A DNA stretch of 64,000 nucleotides from Novosphingobium resinovorum (GCF_001742225.1 NZ_CP017075.1:3714346-3778345), one strand, 5' to 3'. Counted from the stretch's first letter, positions 25,019-34,001 are shown. The notes: generated from the letters alone by a model not told the origin. Made by a program: numbers and translations.

Positions 25019-27544
25019 CTAAAGTTCGCGCAGCGCCCTTGCCGGTTTCGCCCGCAGCAGCGGCAGCGTTCCGGCTAGGGCGAAGCCGAGGATCAGCACC
25101 AGCCCGGCGGCCAGAACCGCCAGCACGCGCGGCCAGTCGGGCAGCCAGGCGAACTCGAACAGCTTGACGATCACCGCCCAGGCCATCGCGCTGCCCGCGC
25201 CCAGCGCGACGAGGGCGAGCACCACGGCGAGCAGCCCGTACTCGGCCATCTGCGCCGCGAGCAACTGCCCGCGACTGGCGCCCAGTACGCGCAGGATCAC
25301 GGTGTCGTAAGTCCGGCTCGCCCGCGCCGCCGCGATGGCGCCCAGCAGCACCGCGAGCCCCGCCAGCACTGCCACCGAGGATGCCGCGAGGATCGCCGCC
25401 GACATCTGGTCAAGCAGCGCGCGGGCATCGCGCAGCAGGCTCCCCGTCTCGATCACCGAGGTCGAGGGGAAGGCGCGCACCAGCCGGGGCAGCAGGCCCG
25501 CCGTGGACGCGCCCTTGGGCACCTCGATCGTCGCGGCGAGGTTGTGCGGGGCGTCGGCCAGCGCATTGGGCGAGAACACCAGCACGTAGTTGAAGCCCAG
25601 ACTGTCCCAGTCGATCCGGCGCAGCGCCGCGATGCGCGCGGTCTTCTCGACGCCCAGCACGCCCACGGTCACGTAGTCGCCGACCTTCAGGCCGATCGCC
25701 TCGGCCAGCCTCTCATCGACCGAGACAAGCGGCTCGCCCCGGTAGAACTGCGGCCACCACTGGCCGGAGGTCACCGTGCTGCCCTCCGGCACGCCGACCG
25801 AATACGTCAGCCCGCGCTCGCCGCGCAGCGCCCAGGCGCCATCGGGCAGGTCCTTGCCGAGGCTTGCCACGCGGGTCATTCGATCCTTCGGTCCATAAGC
25901 GAGGATGCGGCCGCGCATGTTCGGCACCAGCTTGAGGGTGGAACCGGGGATCGTCCGCTCGACCGCGTCGGCGAAGGCGGGCGCCTTGTCCTTCGGCACG
26001 TCGAGCACGAAGAAGTCGGGCGCGCGCGCGGGGACGGTGCGGCGGATGTTGGCGTCGAGGCTCGTCTGCACAGCCGCGATCAGCACGAAGGCGGAGAGCC
26101 CGAAGCCGAGCGCCGTCACCAGCGCGCCGGTCTGCGCGCCCGGGCGGTGGAGGTTCGCCAGTCCCGCGCGCAGCATCGGCCCGCGCGGTCTCGGCAGGCG
26201 GGCGGCGAGCTTGCGGATGCAGAGGCCGACGAGCGCCAGTAGGCCGAGCATCGCGGCCGAGGCCCCGAGGAAGCCCAGCGTCACCAGCGGCTGCGCGGCG
26301 TTGAGCAGCGCCAGCGCGACGATGGCGGCAAGGCCGAGGCCGACCGGCAGGGCGAGCGCCTTGCGGTCGGCCGTGAGCGGCGCCACGCGGGCACGCATCA
26401 GCGCCATCGTCGGCCAGCTGCGCGCCCGCACCAGCGGCGGCGCGGAGAATATCAGCGCGACCAGCAGGCCATAGGCCGCCGCCGTCGCGAGCGCCGCGGG
26501 GGAGACGGTGAACCCGGGCTCGACCGGCAGCAGGCTCTGCAGCGCCGAGGCGAGGAGCGGGGTCACGAGCACGCCTGCGGCGAGCCCTGCCAGGCTGCCT
26601 ACCAGGGCGGCCGCGCCGACCTGCAGGAGATAGATGCGCGCGATGTCGCCGCTGGTGGCGCCGAGCACCTTCAGGGTTGCGATCGAACTGCGCCGTGCCT
26701 CCAGATAGGACGAGACGCCGCCGCCGATGCCGATCCCGGCGATCACCAGCGCGGCAAGCCCGACCAGCACGAGAAACTCGCCCATGCGGGTGACGAAGCG
26801 CTCGGTCGAAGGCGAGGCTGCCAGCCGGGTGCGGGTGTCGAAGCCGTCGCCGAAGCGGGACTTGAGGGCGTCGATCACCGCTTCGGGATCGCGCGCGGGG
26901 TCGGCGAAGCGCACCCGCACGACGCTGCGGTACATGGCGCCCGGCGCCGTGAGCCCGGCGCTGGCAGGGAGGGAAAGCGGGACGACGGCGGTGTCGCCCA
27001 GCGCGAAGCCCTCGCTCATCTGCTCGGGGTCGGTCGCGATGATGCCGCCCACGATCACCGGCACGCCGCCGATGGCGATACGCTGGCCCTTCCCGGCACC
27101 GAGGCGGGCGGCGGTGCCCTTGGCGATCCATGCCGTGCCGGGGGCGGGGGCGCCGACGCGGCGGCCGTCGGTCAGTTCGAGGCGGCCGTAGAGCGGCCAG
27201 TTCCCGTCCACCGCCTTGAGCGCGACCGGCGCGGTGGCGTCTCCCTTCGTGGCGATGGCCTGCATGCGTTGCCCGCGCGAAACCCGGCCGAGGCGCGAGA
27301 GCGCCGCATCCTCGTCCTTGCCGAAGGCGCGCTGCCAGACTCTCAGTTCGATGTCGCCGCCAAGGATTTCGCGTCCGCGTGTTCCCAGCTCGCGCTCGAT
27401 CGAGCCGGTCAGCGTGCCGATCGCGGCGATCGCGCCGACGCCGAGGAACAGGCACACGAGGAGCAGTCGCAGCCCCTTGAACCGGGCCGAGAGGTCACGG
27501 CGGGCGAGTGTCCAGGCGGTCCGCCAGGGGAGGGCGTCAGCCAA
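25019..27544 (-). CDS. ABC transporter permease, FtsX/YbbP type
   Basis: An 841-residue inner-membrane protein with an N-terminal helix, a large periplasmic domain, and two FtsX-like three/four-helix permease modules (about 250-400 and 715-840; e.g. SYLEARRSSIATLKVLGATS and DTVILRVLGASRGQLLAAQM), plus two central helices. This is the layout of E. coli YbbP. Translation starts at TTG (LADALPWRTAWTLARRDL) overlapping the ATPase stop by 8 bases. Together with the ATPase and the divergent TesA-like gene it reproduces the tesA-ybbAP locus. The family is thought to act in envelope export or lipoprotein/substrate extraction; substrate unknown. Confidence 0.92.
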   Translation of the reverse strand: MADALPWRTAWTLARRDLSARFKGLRLLLVCLFLGVGAIAAIGTLTGSIERELGTRGREILGGDIELRVWQRAFGKDEDAALSRLGRVSRGQRMQAIATKGDATAPVALKAVDGNWPLYGRLELTDGRRVGAPAPGTAWIAKGTAARLGAGKGQRIAIGGVPVIVGGIIATDPEQMSEGFALGDTAVVPLSLPASAGLTAPGAMYRSVVRVRFADPARDPEAVIDALKSRFGDGFDTRTRLAASPSTERFVTRMGEFLVLVGLAALVIAGIGIGGGVSSYLEARRSSIATLKVLGATSGDIARIYLLQVGAAALVGSLAGLAAGVLVTPLLASALQSLLPVEPGFTVSPAALATAAAYGLLVALIFSAPPLVRARSWPTMALMRARVAPLTADRKALALPVGLGLAAIVALALLNAAQPLVTLGFLGASAAMLGLLALVGLCIRKLAARLPRPRGPMLRAGLANLHRPGAQTGALVTALGFGLSAFVLIAAVQTSLDANIRRTVPARAPDFFVLDVPKDKAPAFADAVERTIPGSTLKLVPNMRGRILAYGPKDRMTRVASLGKDLPDGAWALRGERGLTYSVGVPEGSTVTSGQWWPQFYRGEPLVSVDERLAEAIGLKVGDYVTVGVLGVEKTARIAALRRIDWDSLGFNYVLVFSPNALADAPHNLAATIEVPKGASTAGLLPRLVRAFPSTSVIETGSLLRDARALLDQMSAAILAASSVAVLAGLAVLLGAIAAARASRTYDTVILRVLGASRGQLLAAQMAEYGLLAVVLALVALGAGSAMAWAVIVKLFEFAWLPDWPRVLAVLAAGLVLILGFALAGTLPLLRAKPARALREL

Positions 27545-28289
27545 GGTGTTCGCCTGCCCGTATGTCGCTGGCGATCTGGCCGTCGCCGATGGTCACTACG
27601 CGCTCGCAGCGGTGGGCGAGGCTTTCGTCGTGGGTGATGATGAGCAGGGTCGCGCCGGTCTCGGCCCGGCGGGCGAAAAGCAGGTCGATTATTGCCGCGC
27701 CGGTGGCTGCATCGAGGTTGCCGGTCGGCTCGTCGGCGAAGACCAGCGCCGGGCGGGGAGCGAGGGCGCGGGCGATCGCGACGCGCTGCTGCTCGCCGCC
27801 GGAAAGCTGCGCGGGATAGTGCGACAGGCGATGGCCCAGCCCGACCGCCGTGAGTTCCGCTTCGGCCCGCGCGCGAGCATCGGGCATTCCCGCGAGTTCC
27901 AGCGGCGTGGCGACGTTTTCCAGCGCGGTCATCGTCGGCAGCAGGTGGAAAGCCTGAAGCACCACACCGATCCTGCCGCGCCGCGCGCGGGCAAGGGCGT
28001 CCTCGTCCATCCCCACGAAGTCCTGTCCGGCGACCTCCAGCGTGCCCGAACTGGCGCGCTCCAGCCCGCAGAGCACCGCCATCAGCGACGACTTGCCTGA
28101 TCCCGAAGGACCGAGCAGCGCCAGCGTCTGGCCCCGGGGCACGGAAAGGTCGATTCCCTTGAGGATTTCGACCGCACTGTCCCCGGAACCCAGCGTCAGG
28201 CGCAGGTCGCGGGCCAGAATAGTGTCGTCGGAAGCGGGGGAAGGAGTGGCGGAAAGGGCGGAGCGGGCTTGGGCAGGGCTTGTCACCAT
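27537..28289 (-). CDS. ABC transporter ATP-binding protein, YbbA/LolD type
   Basis: About 250 residues: Walker A GPSGSGKSS, Q loop VLQAFHLLPTM, signature LSGGEQQRVAIARAL, Walker B ALVFADEPTGNLD and H loop LLIITHDESLA. The LolD/MacB-like group matches the FtsX-type permease encoded next. The 5' end is uncertain: ATG 28289 or 28295 (MGMVTSP) or TTG 28322; the upstream divergent gene starts at 28346, leaving a very short shared promoter region. Confidence 0.94.
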   Translation of the reverse strand: MVTSPAQARSALSATPSPASDDTILARDLRLTLGSGDSAVEILKGIDLSVPRGQTLALLGPSGSGKSSLMAVLCGLERASSGTLEVAGQDFVGMDEDALARARRGRIGVVLQAFHLLPTMTALENVATPLELAGMPDARARAEAELTAVGLGHRLSHYPAQLSGGEQQRVAIARALAPRPALVFADEPTGNLDAATGAAIIDLLFARRAETGATLLIITHDESLAHRCERVVTIGDGQIASDIRAGEHLG

Positions 28290-28345
28290 CCCCATATGGG
28301 ATAGCACCAGTGCATCCGACAAGTCGGTCCCTTCAGGAGAATGCC

Positions 28346-29041
28346 TTGCGCCTCGTTTCTCTCGCTCTCCTTGCCGCTTCCACCCTGGCGCTTTCCGCCT
28401 GCGACAAGGCCCCGGCGCCGCCCGTGCAGGAGAGCCGGTCGGCCATCGATGCGCCGCCGCAGATACCGGTCATGGGGCCGGAGCGCAGGATACTCGCCTT
28501 CGGGGATTCGCTGCTGGCGGGCTACGGACTCGAGGATGGCGAAAGCTACCCCGACCGGCTCGAACAGGCCCTGCGCGCGCGGGGTGTCAACGCGCGCATC
28601 GCCAATGCCGGGGTCTCGGGCGACACCACGGCGGCGGGGCTGCAGCGGCTCGACTTCACGCTGAAAAGCCAGCCGGCCAAGCCCGAACTGGTGATCATCA
28701 GCCTCGGCGGCAACGACATGCTGCGCTCGCTGCCCCCGGCCGAGACGCGCGCGAACCTGGAGAAGATCCTCCAGCGGTTGCGGCAGGAGAAGATCGGGGT
28801 GGTGCTGCTCGGAATGCTGGCGGCGCCGAACCTAGGCAGGGACTATGCCTCGGGATTCAACCCGATCTATCCGCAGCTGGCGGAGAAGTACGGCGCGGTG
28901 CTGGTGCCGTTCTTCCTCCAGCCGGTGATCGACAAGCCCGATCTGATGCAGGGCGATCACGTGCATCCTACGGCCATCGGCATAGACGCCATTGTGACGG
29001 CGACGGTGGACGATGTGGCGGATGCTTTGCCGAAGAGGTGA
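28346..29041 (+). CDS. tesA: SGNH/GDSL arylesterase, TesA-like, lipoprotein
   Basis: About 231 residues from a TTG preceded by an ideal AGGAGA site. The N-terminus LRLVSLALLAASTLALSAC is a lipoprotein signal with lipobox LSAC. SGNH blocks: FGDSLLAGYGL (nucleophile Ser), Gly in GVSGDTTAAGLQR, Asn in ISLGGNDMLRSL, and DHVHPT with the catalytic Asp/His. TesA-type enzymes hydrolyse acyl-CoA, lysophospholipid or aryl esters in the periplasm. Divergent from ybbA, as in E. coli. Confidence 0.92.
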   Translation: MRLVSLALLAASTLALSACDKAPAPPVQESRSAIDAPPQIPVMGPERRILAFGDSLLAGYGLEDGESYPDRLEQALRARGVNARIANAGVSGDTTAAGLQRLDFTLKSQPAKPELVIISLGGNDMLRSLPPAETRANLEKILQRLRQEKIGVVLLGMLAAPNLGRDYASGFNPIYPQLAEKYGAVLVPFFLQPVIDKPDLMQGDHVHPTAIGIDAIVTATVDDVADALPKR

Positions 29042-29057
29042 GGTCCCCTCTTCACTT

Positions 29058-29135
29058 CGTCATTGCGAGCGTAGCGAAGCAATCCAAGGCGGCTCAAGAC
29101 TGCCCTGGATTGCTTCGCTACGCTCGCAATGACGA
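29058..29135. repeat. Dispersed palindromic repeat, family D
   Basis: CGTCATTGCGAGCGTAGCGA... is mirrored by ...TCGCTACGCTCGCAATGACG around a ~20-base centre, lying between the convergent tesA and recF. Similar words are widespread in alphaproteobacterial genomes. Confidence 0.8.
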
Positions 29136-29143
29136 CCGAGTGG

Positions 29144-30244
29144 TCAGACCCGCCGCACCGTCCCTGCGCTGACCTCCCATACCGCCGCTTCCGCCGCGAT
29201 TGCCTCGAACGGGGCGATCTCGGTCCCCGTCAGCCAGACTTGCGCGGAGCCTGCCCGCAGCCGGTCGAACAGCGCCTCGCGCCGCAGCGGGTCGAGATGT
29301 GCGGCGACCTCGTCCAGCAGCAGCAGGCGCGGGCGGTTCTCCCCATCTGCCTCCAGCAGCTGCGAATGCGCAAGAGTGATGGCGATGAGCATCGCCTTCT
29401 GCTCGCCGGTTGAGCATTCCGCCGCCGCTTGCCCTTTGCCCGCCATCGTCACCGCCAGTTCGTCGCGGTGGGGGCCGGTAAGGGTGCGCTGGGCCGCCCG
29501 CTCGCGCGGCCGCCCGTCGCGCAGGGCGATGGCAAGCGCACCGGCCTCGACCGGGCCGCCGGGCTGGTAGGTCAGCGAAGGGCGCGCGAAAGGCGTGTCG
29601 GGAAGCCGAGCCAGCGCCGCCTCCAGCCGGGTGACGAGGCGCGCGCGGGCCGTCGCCACCAGCGCCCCGGCCTCGGCGATCTGCACCTCGATCGCGTCGA
29701 GCCAGTGCGGATCGGGGGAACGTTCGTCGGAAAGCAGGCGGTTGCGCTCGCGCAGTGCCGTCTCCAGCCGCGCCGCATGGCCGGCATGGGCCGGCTCGAT
29801 CGCCAGCACCAGCCGGTCGAGGAACCGCCGCCGCGCGCCCGCGCTCTCGACGAAAAGGCGGTCCATCGCCGGGGTCAGCCAGCCGATCGAGAGCCACTCG
29901 GCCAGGCTCAGGGCGGATGCCTGCGCGCCGTTCACCTGCACAAGCCGCCGCCCGGGACGCTCCGCCGCGACGCCGGTGCCGAGGCGGACGGGCTCGCTCC
30001 CTTCCCCTTGGCCGGGCATGCGCAGTGCAGCGTTCACCGCGAACCCGCCGTCGCCGTCCTGCGCGGGCACGTCCACGAGCTGCGCCCGACGGAGGCCGCG
30101 TCCGGGCGCGAGCAGGCTGATCGCCTCGAGCACGTTGGTCTTCCCCGCGCCGTTCTCGCCGACCAGCAGGTTGAACTGCGCCGTGCCTTTCACCGCGGTC
30201 TCGTGGTGGTTGCGGAAACGGGACAGGAGGATGCGGTCGAGCAT
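29144..30244 (-). CDS. recF: DNA replication/repair protein RecF
   Basis: A 366-residue SMC-like ATPase that loads RecA at gaps with RecO and RecR. Walker A VGENGAGKTN (about 29-38), FLDRLVLAIEPAHA, the signature STGEQKAMLIAI and Walker B LLLLDEVAAHLD are present, and the protein starts in the usual way (LDRILLSRFRNH). Unlike many genomes it is not next to dnaA/dnaN here. The start has no competing site. Confidence 0.96.
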   Translation of the reverse strand: MLDRILLSRFRNHHETAVKGTAQFNLLVGENGAGKTNVLEAISLLAPGRGLRRAQLVDVPAQDGDGGFAVNAALRMPGQGEGSEPVRLGTGVAAERPGRRLVQVNGAQASALSLAEWLSIGWLTPAMDRLFVESAGARRRFLDRLVLAIEPAHAGHAARLETALRERNRLLSDERSPDPHWLDAIEVQIAEAGALVATARARLVTRLEAALARLPDTPFARPSLTYQPGGPVEAGALAIALRDGRPRERAAQRTLTGPHRDELAVTMAGKGQAAAECSTGEQKAMLIAITLAHSQLLEADGENRPRLLLLDEVAAHLDPLRREALFDRLRAGSAQVWLTGTEIAPFEAIAAEAAVWEVSAGTVRRV

Positions 30245-30260
30245 GGTCGGCGCGGCCTAG

Positions 30261-30309
30261 AGCATTTTCAAGTCAGGTGGAAACACCTGACGACTCGGAA
30301 AATGCGGCA
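30261..30309. repeat. Dispersed hairpin repeat, family E (copy 2)
   Basis: Flanks AGCATTTTCAAG and GACTCGGAAAATGCGGCA as at 24197, but the inner stem is TCAGGTG-GAAA-CACCTGA. The outer GCATTTTC/GAAAATGC also pair. Confidence 0.8.
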
Positions 30310-30349
30310 GCCCTGTAAAAAGCGCGGCTCAGCGCCCTGCTCACAACGT

Positions 30350-31102
30350 TCAGACCGATTTTGCCTTGGCGAAAGGCGAGAAATCGAGATTGTCGTCGAA
30401 CACCTCGACGCCCTCGCGCTTCTTTAGCCAGCCGACGACGACGTAGGTTACCGGCGTCAGCACCGCTTCCCACAGCACCTTCATGCCCCAGTTGGTGACC
30501 ATGACGGTCAGCACCTGCTCGTGCGTCCAGGTGCCGAGGAAGGCGATGGGATAGAACAGGGCGCTGTCGGCGGCCTGTCCCACCACCGTCGAGCCGATGG
30601 TGCGCATCCACAAGTGCTTGCCGCCAGTCATCAGCTTCATCTTGGCGAGGACGAAGGAATTGACGAACTCACCCGCCCAGAACGCGGTCAGCGAGGCTAG
30701 GACGATGCGCCAGGTCGAGCCGAATACTGCTTCGTAGGCGGCCTGTCCGGTCCAGCCGGAATCCGGCGGCATGGCGACGACGACGAAGCTCATGAAAGCC
30801 ATGAAGATCATCGCGAAGAAGCCCGCCCAGACGCAGCGGCGGGCATTGGCATAGCCGTACACTTCGGTCAGCACGTCGCCGATGACGTAGCTGACGGGGA
30901 AGAACAGGATGCCCGCGCCGAACGTCACGCCGCCGATATTCGCCAGCTTGGACGCACCGATCAGGTTCGACAGCAGCAGGATCGCGACGAAGGCCGCCAT
31001 CACGTAGTCGAAATAGCGGAAGTGCCGACGGGCGCCGGTAAGGCCGTCGATGCGTGACAAGGGGCGGGACAGAGGCGATGGAGCGTCGGTAGCGGCGGTC
31101 AT
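30350..31102 (-). CDS. Queuosine precursor transporter (VUT/YhhQ family)
   Basis: A 250-residue protein with six membrane helices. The VUT signatures are present: LLLSNLIGASKLANIGG, FFPVSYVIGDVLTEVYGYA, AEFVNSF (in FWAGEFVNSFVLAKMK) and RTIGSTVVGQAADSALFYP. The family imports preQ0/preQ1 for queuosine synthesis. An ATG at 31102 follows a short purine tract. It is a single gene; downstream lies repeat family E and recF. Confidence 0.92.
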   Translation of the reverse strand: MTAATDAPSPLSRPLSRIDGLTGARRHFRYFDYVMAAFVAILLLSNLIGASKLANIGGVTFGAGILFFPVSYVIGDVLTEVYGYANARRCVWAGFFAMIFMAFMSFVVVAMPPDSGWTGQAAYEAVFGSTWRIVLASLTAFWAGEFVNSFVLAKMKLMTGGKHLWMRTIGSTVVGQAADSALFYPIAFLGTWTHEQVLTVMVTNWGMKVLWEAVLTPVTYVVVGWLKKREGVEVFDDNLDFSPFAKAKSV

Positions 31103-31200
31103 TGCCTGTGCGTAACGTGGCTTTGCTGCAGCGCAAAGCACAAGTTTGCGCCGCCAGCGGTTTGCGCCGCGCGGTAACCACGCTATGGGAAATCCGGCGC

Positions 31201-31277
31201 GCGCCCGTAGCTCAGCTGGATAGAGCACGAGCCTTCTAAGCTTGGGGTCACAGGTTCGAACCCTGTCGGGCGCGCCA
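31201..31277 (+). tRNA. tRNA-Arg (anticodon TCT)
   Basis: A full cloverleaf: acceptor GCGCCCG/CGGGCGC, D arm GCTC...GAGC, anticodon stem CGAGC/GCTTG with loop CTTCTAA (anticodon TCT), T arm ACAGG-TTCGAAC-CCTGT, discriminator G and encoded CCA. It reads AGA codons, rare in this GC-rich genome. Confidence 0.97.
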
Positions 31278-31388
31278 TTGTCTTCGGAAATGGTCGCCCT
31301 GATTCCCGGATTGAGTTCGAACCGTGTTCGAACGGGCGCGCGATGAAGTTTAAGCGATCATAAACCGATCGGTTGTATTCTCCCGCTC

Positions 31389-31703
31389 ATGACCCGCACC
31401 GTTCTTCCCCGGCGATCGCAGCGACGCTCCGTCGCGCTGGCCGTTCAGTGCCGCACGCAGAGCGGTCTGCGGGATGACGGCGAGATTTCCGACATCTCGG
31501 TGGAGGGCTGCTGCCTGCGCATGCGCGGCATCTATTTCCGCGTCGGCGCGCGCCTGATCGTGCGGCCCAAGGGGATGGAAGGCATGTCGGGCGTGGTGCG
31601 CTGGGTCAGCAGCGACCTTGCCGGGGTCGAGTTCGACCGTCCGCTCTACGGCCCGGTGCTCGAGCACATCGCGGCAACGCACGGATCGCACGCGAGCGCC
31701 TGA
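31389..31703 (+). CDS. PilZ domain protein
   Basis: A 104-residue single-domain PilZ protein. The c-di-GMP-binding RxxxR-type motif is RRSQRRSVAL near residue 8-17, and the second D/NxSxxG motif appears as DISVEGC (about 36-42); VRWVSSDLAGVEF is typical for the last strands. It likely responds to c-di-GMP, though some stand-alone PilZ proteins do not bind it. A perfect 12-bp palindrome AACCGATCGGTT (31363-31374) sits just upstream. Confidence 0.88.
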   Translation: MTRTVLPRRSQRRSVALAVQCRTQSGLRDDGEISDISVEGCCLRMRGIYFRVGARLIVRPKGMEGMSGVVRWVSSDLAGVEFDRPLYGPVLEHIAATHGSHASA

Positions 31704-31837
31704 GCGATAACGTCGCCCCGGCGAATTCTCGTTCATCCGGTCGGAAAGTTCTGGTCAAGCCGATCCGGCGCCCCACACACTCCCGCGAATAGACCGGCAC
31801 GCCATCGCCGGCAAGTTCAAGCATGGGGAGAGAGCGT

Positions 31838-33088
31838 TTGGCAGCACCTGTCGGACCGGAGGGCGACGCCCCCAACCATCCGCTTGCGGTACGCATGGGC
31901 GTGATCGCGGGCGTATCGCACAACGTCGTCGTCGGCACCGTCATGGGCTCCTTCGGGCTGATGCTGGCCTCGGTCGAGCAACGCCTCGGCGTCAGCGCAG
32001 AAGAGGCGGCGGCGGGCATTCCGCTGGTGCTGGTCGGCTCGTCGGTGCTCGCGCCTTTCGTGGGCGTGCTGATCGCCAAGGTGTCGCTGCGCCTGCTGCT
32101 GCTGATCGGCGCATTACTGACGGTGGCAGGCTATCTCACGCTGGCCTGGACGCAAAGCTACGCCCTCTACCTGCTGGCTTACGGGCTTTGCTTCGGTCCC
32201 GCGATGAGCCTCGCCGGATCGATCGGCCCGGCGACGCTGGTGGGACGCTGGTTCAACCGCAATCGCGGGCTGGCGCTGGGAATCGTCCACTTGCCCGTGG
32301 TGATCGCGGTGGTGCCGTGGACGCTGGAGCGGGCGCTTTCCGCCGTCTCACCGAGCATGATCTACCTGTCCATCGGCCTGATCGCGGCGGCGCTGCTGCT
32401 TCCGCTGGGGCTGCTGGCGATCGATCATCCTCCGGGGCACGCCGAGACGCTGGCGCCCGAACCCGATGCGAAGCGCACCGCCGACGGATCGTTCAGCGTC
32501 GCGCAACTGCTTGCGCGGCCGCGTTTCTGGGCGATCTCGCTGGCAGCGGTGGCGAGCATGACGAGTTCGGTGCTGCTGGGCTCGCTACTGGTGCCGATGG
32601 GCTTGTCCTGGGGCTTCACCCGGCCCGAAGCGGCGCTGCTGCAGTCGATCATGTCGCTGGTCGGGATCGCCGGCTCGATACTGTTCGGCTGGATCGCCGA
32701 CCGCATCGGCGGGGCGAGGGCGCTGGCGCTTATCGGCTTCGACTGCGCGGTGCTATGGGCTCTCCTGTTGCAGCACCCGCCGTTCTGGATGGCGGCCCTT
32801 GTGATCGGCCTCATCGGCATGCACGGTGCAGGCGCGATCCCCACGCTGGGCAAGGGGCTGACCGATTCGTTCGGACAGGCCAGTTACAGCCGGGGCTTCG
32901 GGCTCAACACGCTGATCGGGCTGCCGTTCATCGCGGTCGCCGTCGTCGGATCGGCGCGGGTCCATTCGGTGACCGGCAGCTACGACGGGGCGATCGTGGC
33001 GATGGCCGTGTTCTTCGTGTCCGCCATCGCACTCGGTCTTTACGCCGCGGGCGGGGCGAAAGTGCCGCAACAACTCGCGGCAGCATAA
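31838..33088 (+). CDS. MFS transporter
   Basis: About 416 residues with twelve hydrophobic helices in two six-helix halves. The N half has VSHNVVVGTVMGSFGLMLAS and RWFNRNRGLALGIVHLPVVI (A-loop variant), the C half FGWIADRIGGARALALIGF. The pattern is that of monocarboxylate/oxalate-type MFS proteins. The TTG at 31838 is preceded by GGGGAGAGAG; an ATG at 31823 in the same frame is possible but overlaps this ribosome site. Substrate unknown. Confidence 0.88.
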   Translation: MAAPVGPEGDAPNHPLAVRMGVIAGVSHNVVVGTVMGSFGLMLASVEQRLGVSAEEAAAGIPLVLVGSSVLAPFVGVLIAKVSLRLLLLIGALLTVAGYLTLAWTQSYALYLLAYGLCFGPAMSLAGSIGPATLVGRWFNRNRGLALGIVHLPVVIAVVPWTLERALSAVSPSMIYLSIGLIAAALLLPLGLLAIDHPPGHAETLAPEPDAKRTADGSFSVAQLLARPRFWAISLAAVASMTSSVLLGSLLVPMGLSWGFTRPEAALLQSIMSLVGIAGSILFGWIADRIGGARALALIGFDCAVLWALLLQHPPFWMAALVIGLIGMHGAGAIPTLGKGLTDSFGQASYSRGFGLNTLIGLPFIAVAVVGSARVHSVTGSYDGAIVAMAVFFVSAIALGLYAAGGAKVPQQLAAA

Positions 33089-33093
33089 GCGCC

Positions 33094-33201
33094 CGTCGTC
33101 CCGGACCTGTGGCCGTGAGCAGCCCACCTTGCGCCAAGGCGCCTCGACGAGAGTCTCCGTCTAAAGACTGCCACCGGTCCCGGATCACGTCCGGGACGAC
33201 G
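33094..33201. repeat. Dispersed palindromic repeat, family B
   Basis: CGTCGTCCCGGACCTGTGGC is mirrored by GCCACCGGTCCCGGATCACG...GGGACGACG; the inner GTCTAAAGAC motif is shared with 60724-60841 and, inverted, with 34266-34384. Confidence 0.75.
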
Positions 33202-33206
33202 CGCGT

Positions 33207-34001
33207 TTACCCGCGTCGCGCCGTCGCCTTGAGCTGGCCGAGCACCGGATAGCCCAGCCCGTCGGGGATCACGAGCCATTCGCCGTCCTCGCGCATTTCC
33301 ACCTCGGGGTGGATGCGGACGACGGGGTAGGCGGCGATGTCGGCCAGCGCTTCGGCATGATCGGCGTATTGCGCAAGGCGGTCGAGATTGCGGCGGGTCG
33401 GAAAGATCACCGAAATCTCGCCCCGATCGGCCATCGCGAGAGCATCGGCAGCGCTCGCCCAGAACAGGCGCGAGTTCTCGGTGGCGTCGACCGTCACGTC
33501 CACCGCGCCGGTGCCGATGTCGGCGACGAAGAAGCGTGTGTCGAAAGCCCGGTCCCACAAGGGGCACCAGTGCGCGAAGAAGGTCAGCGCCTGCGGGTCC
33601 AGTTCCCAGCCGAAGCGCTCCAGCACGGTGTCGAGCCGGCCGACCTCCAGCAGCATCGCCCGCGCTTCTGCGGCTTCGCGGGCGGTGACGGGGGCGCGGG
33701 TGGCGATCATGAGGCCCGCTTCCTCCAGCGTCTCGCGGATCGCGGCGATGCGGGCGGAGGCGATCTCCTCCGATTCGCCGGGCAGCAGGCGGCGGGCGAG
33801 TTCGCGGTCTGCGGGATCGACGCGGCCGCCGGGAAACACCGCCGCCCCGCCTGCGAAGCGCATGCCGTCCGAGCGCTGGAGCATCAGCAGTTCGGGCGGT
33901 CCGCCGTCGGCGGCGTGGCGGAACACCACCACGGTGGCGGCAGGGACGACGGCGGGGCCGTCTGTCGGCATCGGCTGGTCGGAGGGAGCGGTCTGGATCA
34001 T
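33207..34001 (-). CDS. NUDIX hydrolase
   Basis: A 264-residue protein with a NUDT19/CoA-pyrophosphatase-like layout: AATVVVFRHAADGGPPELLM, FAGGAAVFPGGRVDPADREL and the Nudix box residues in ARIAAIRETLEEAGL (the REtlEEaGl core). It hydrolyses a nucleoside diphosphate linked to X, possibly a CoA species. An N-terminal extension from 34091 is possible but has Cys/His-rich non-conserved sequence. Convergent with the MFS gene across repeat family B. Confidence 0.9.
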   Translation of the reverse strand: MIQTAPSDQPMPTDGPAVVPAATVVVFRHAADGGPPELLMLQRSDGMRFAGGAAVFPGGRVDPADRELARRLLPGESEEIASARIAAIRETLEEAGLMIATRAPVTAREAAEARAMLLEVGRLDTVLERFGWELDPQALTFFAHWCPLWDRAFDTRFFVADIGTGAVDVTVDATENSRLFWASAADALAMADRGEISVIFPTRRNLDRLAQYADHAEALADIAAYPVVRIHPEVEMREDGEWLVIPDGLGYPVLGQLKATARRG

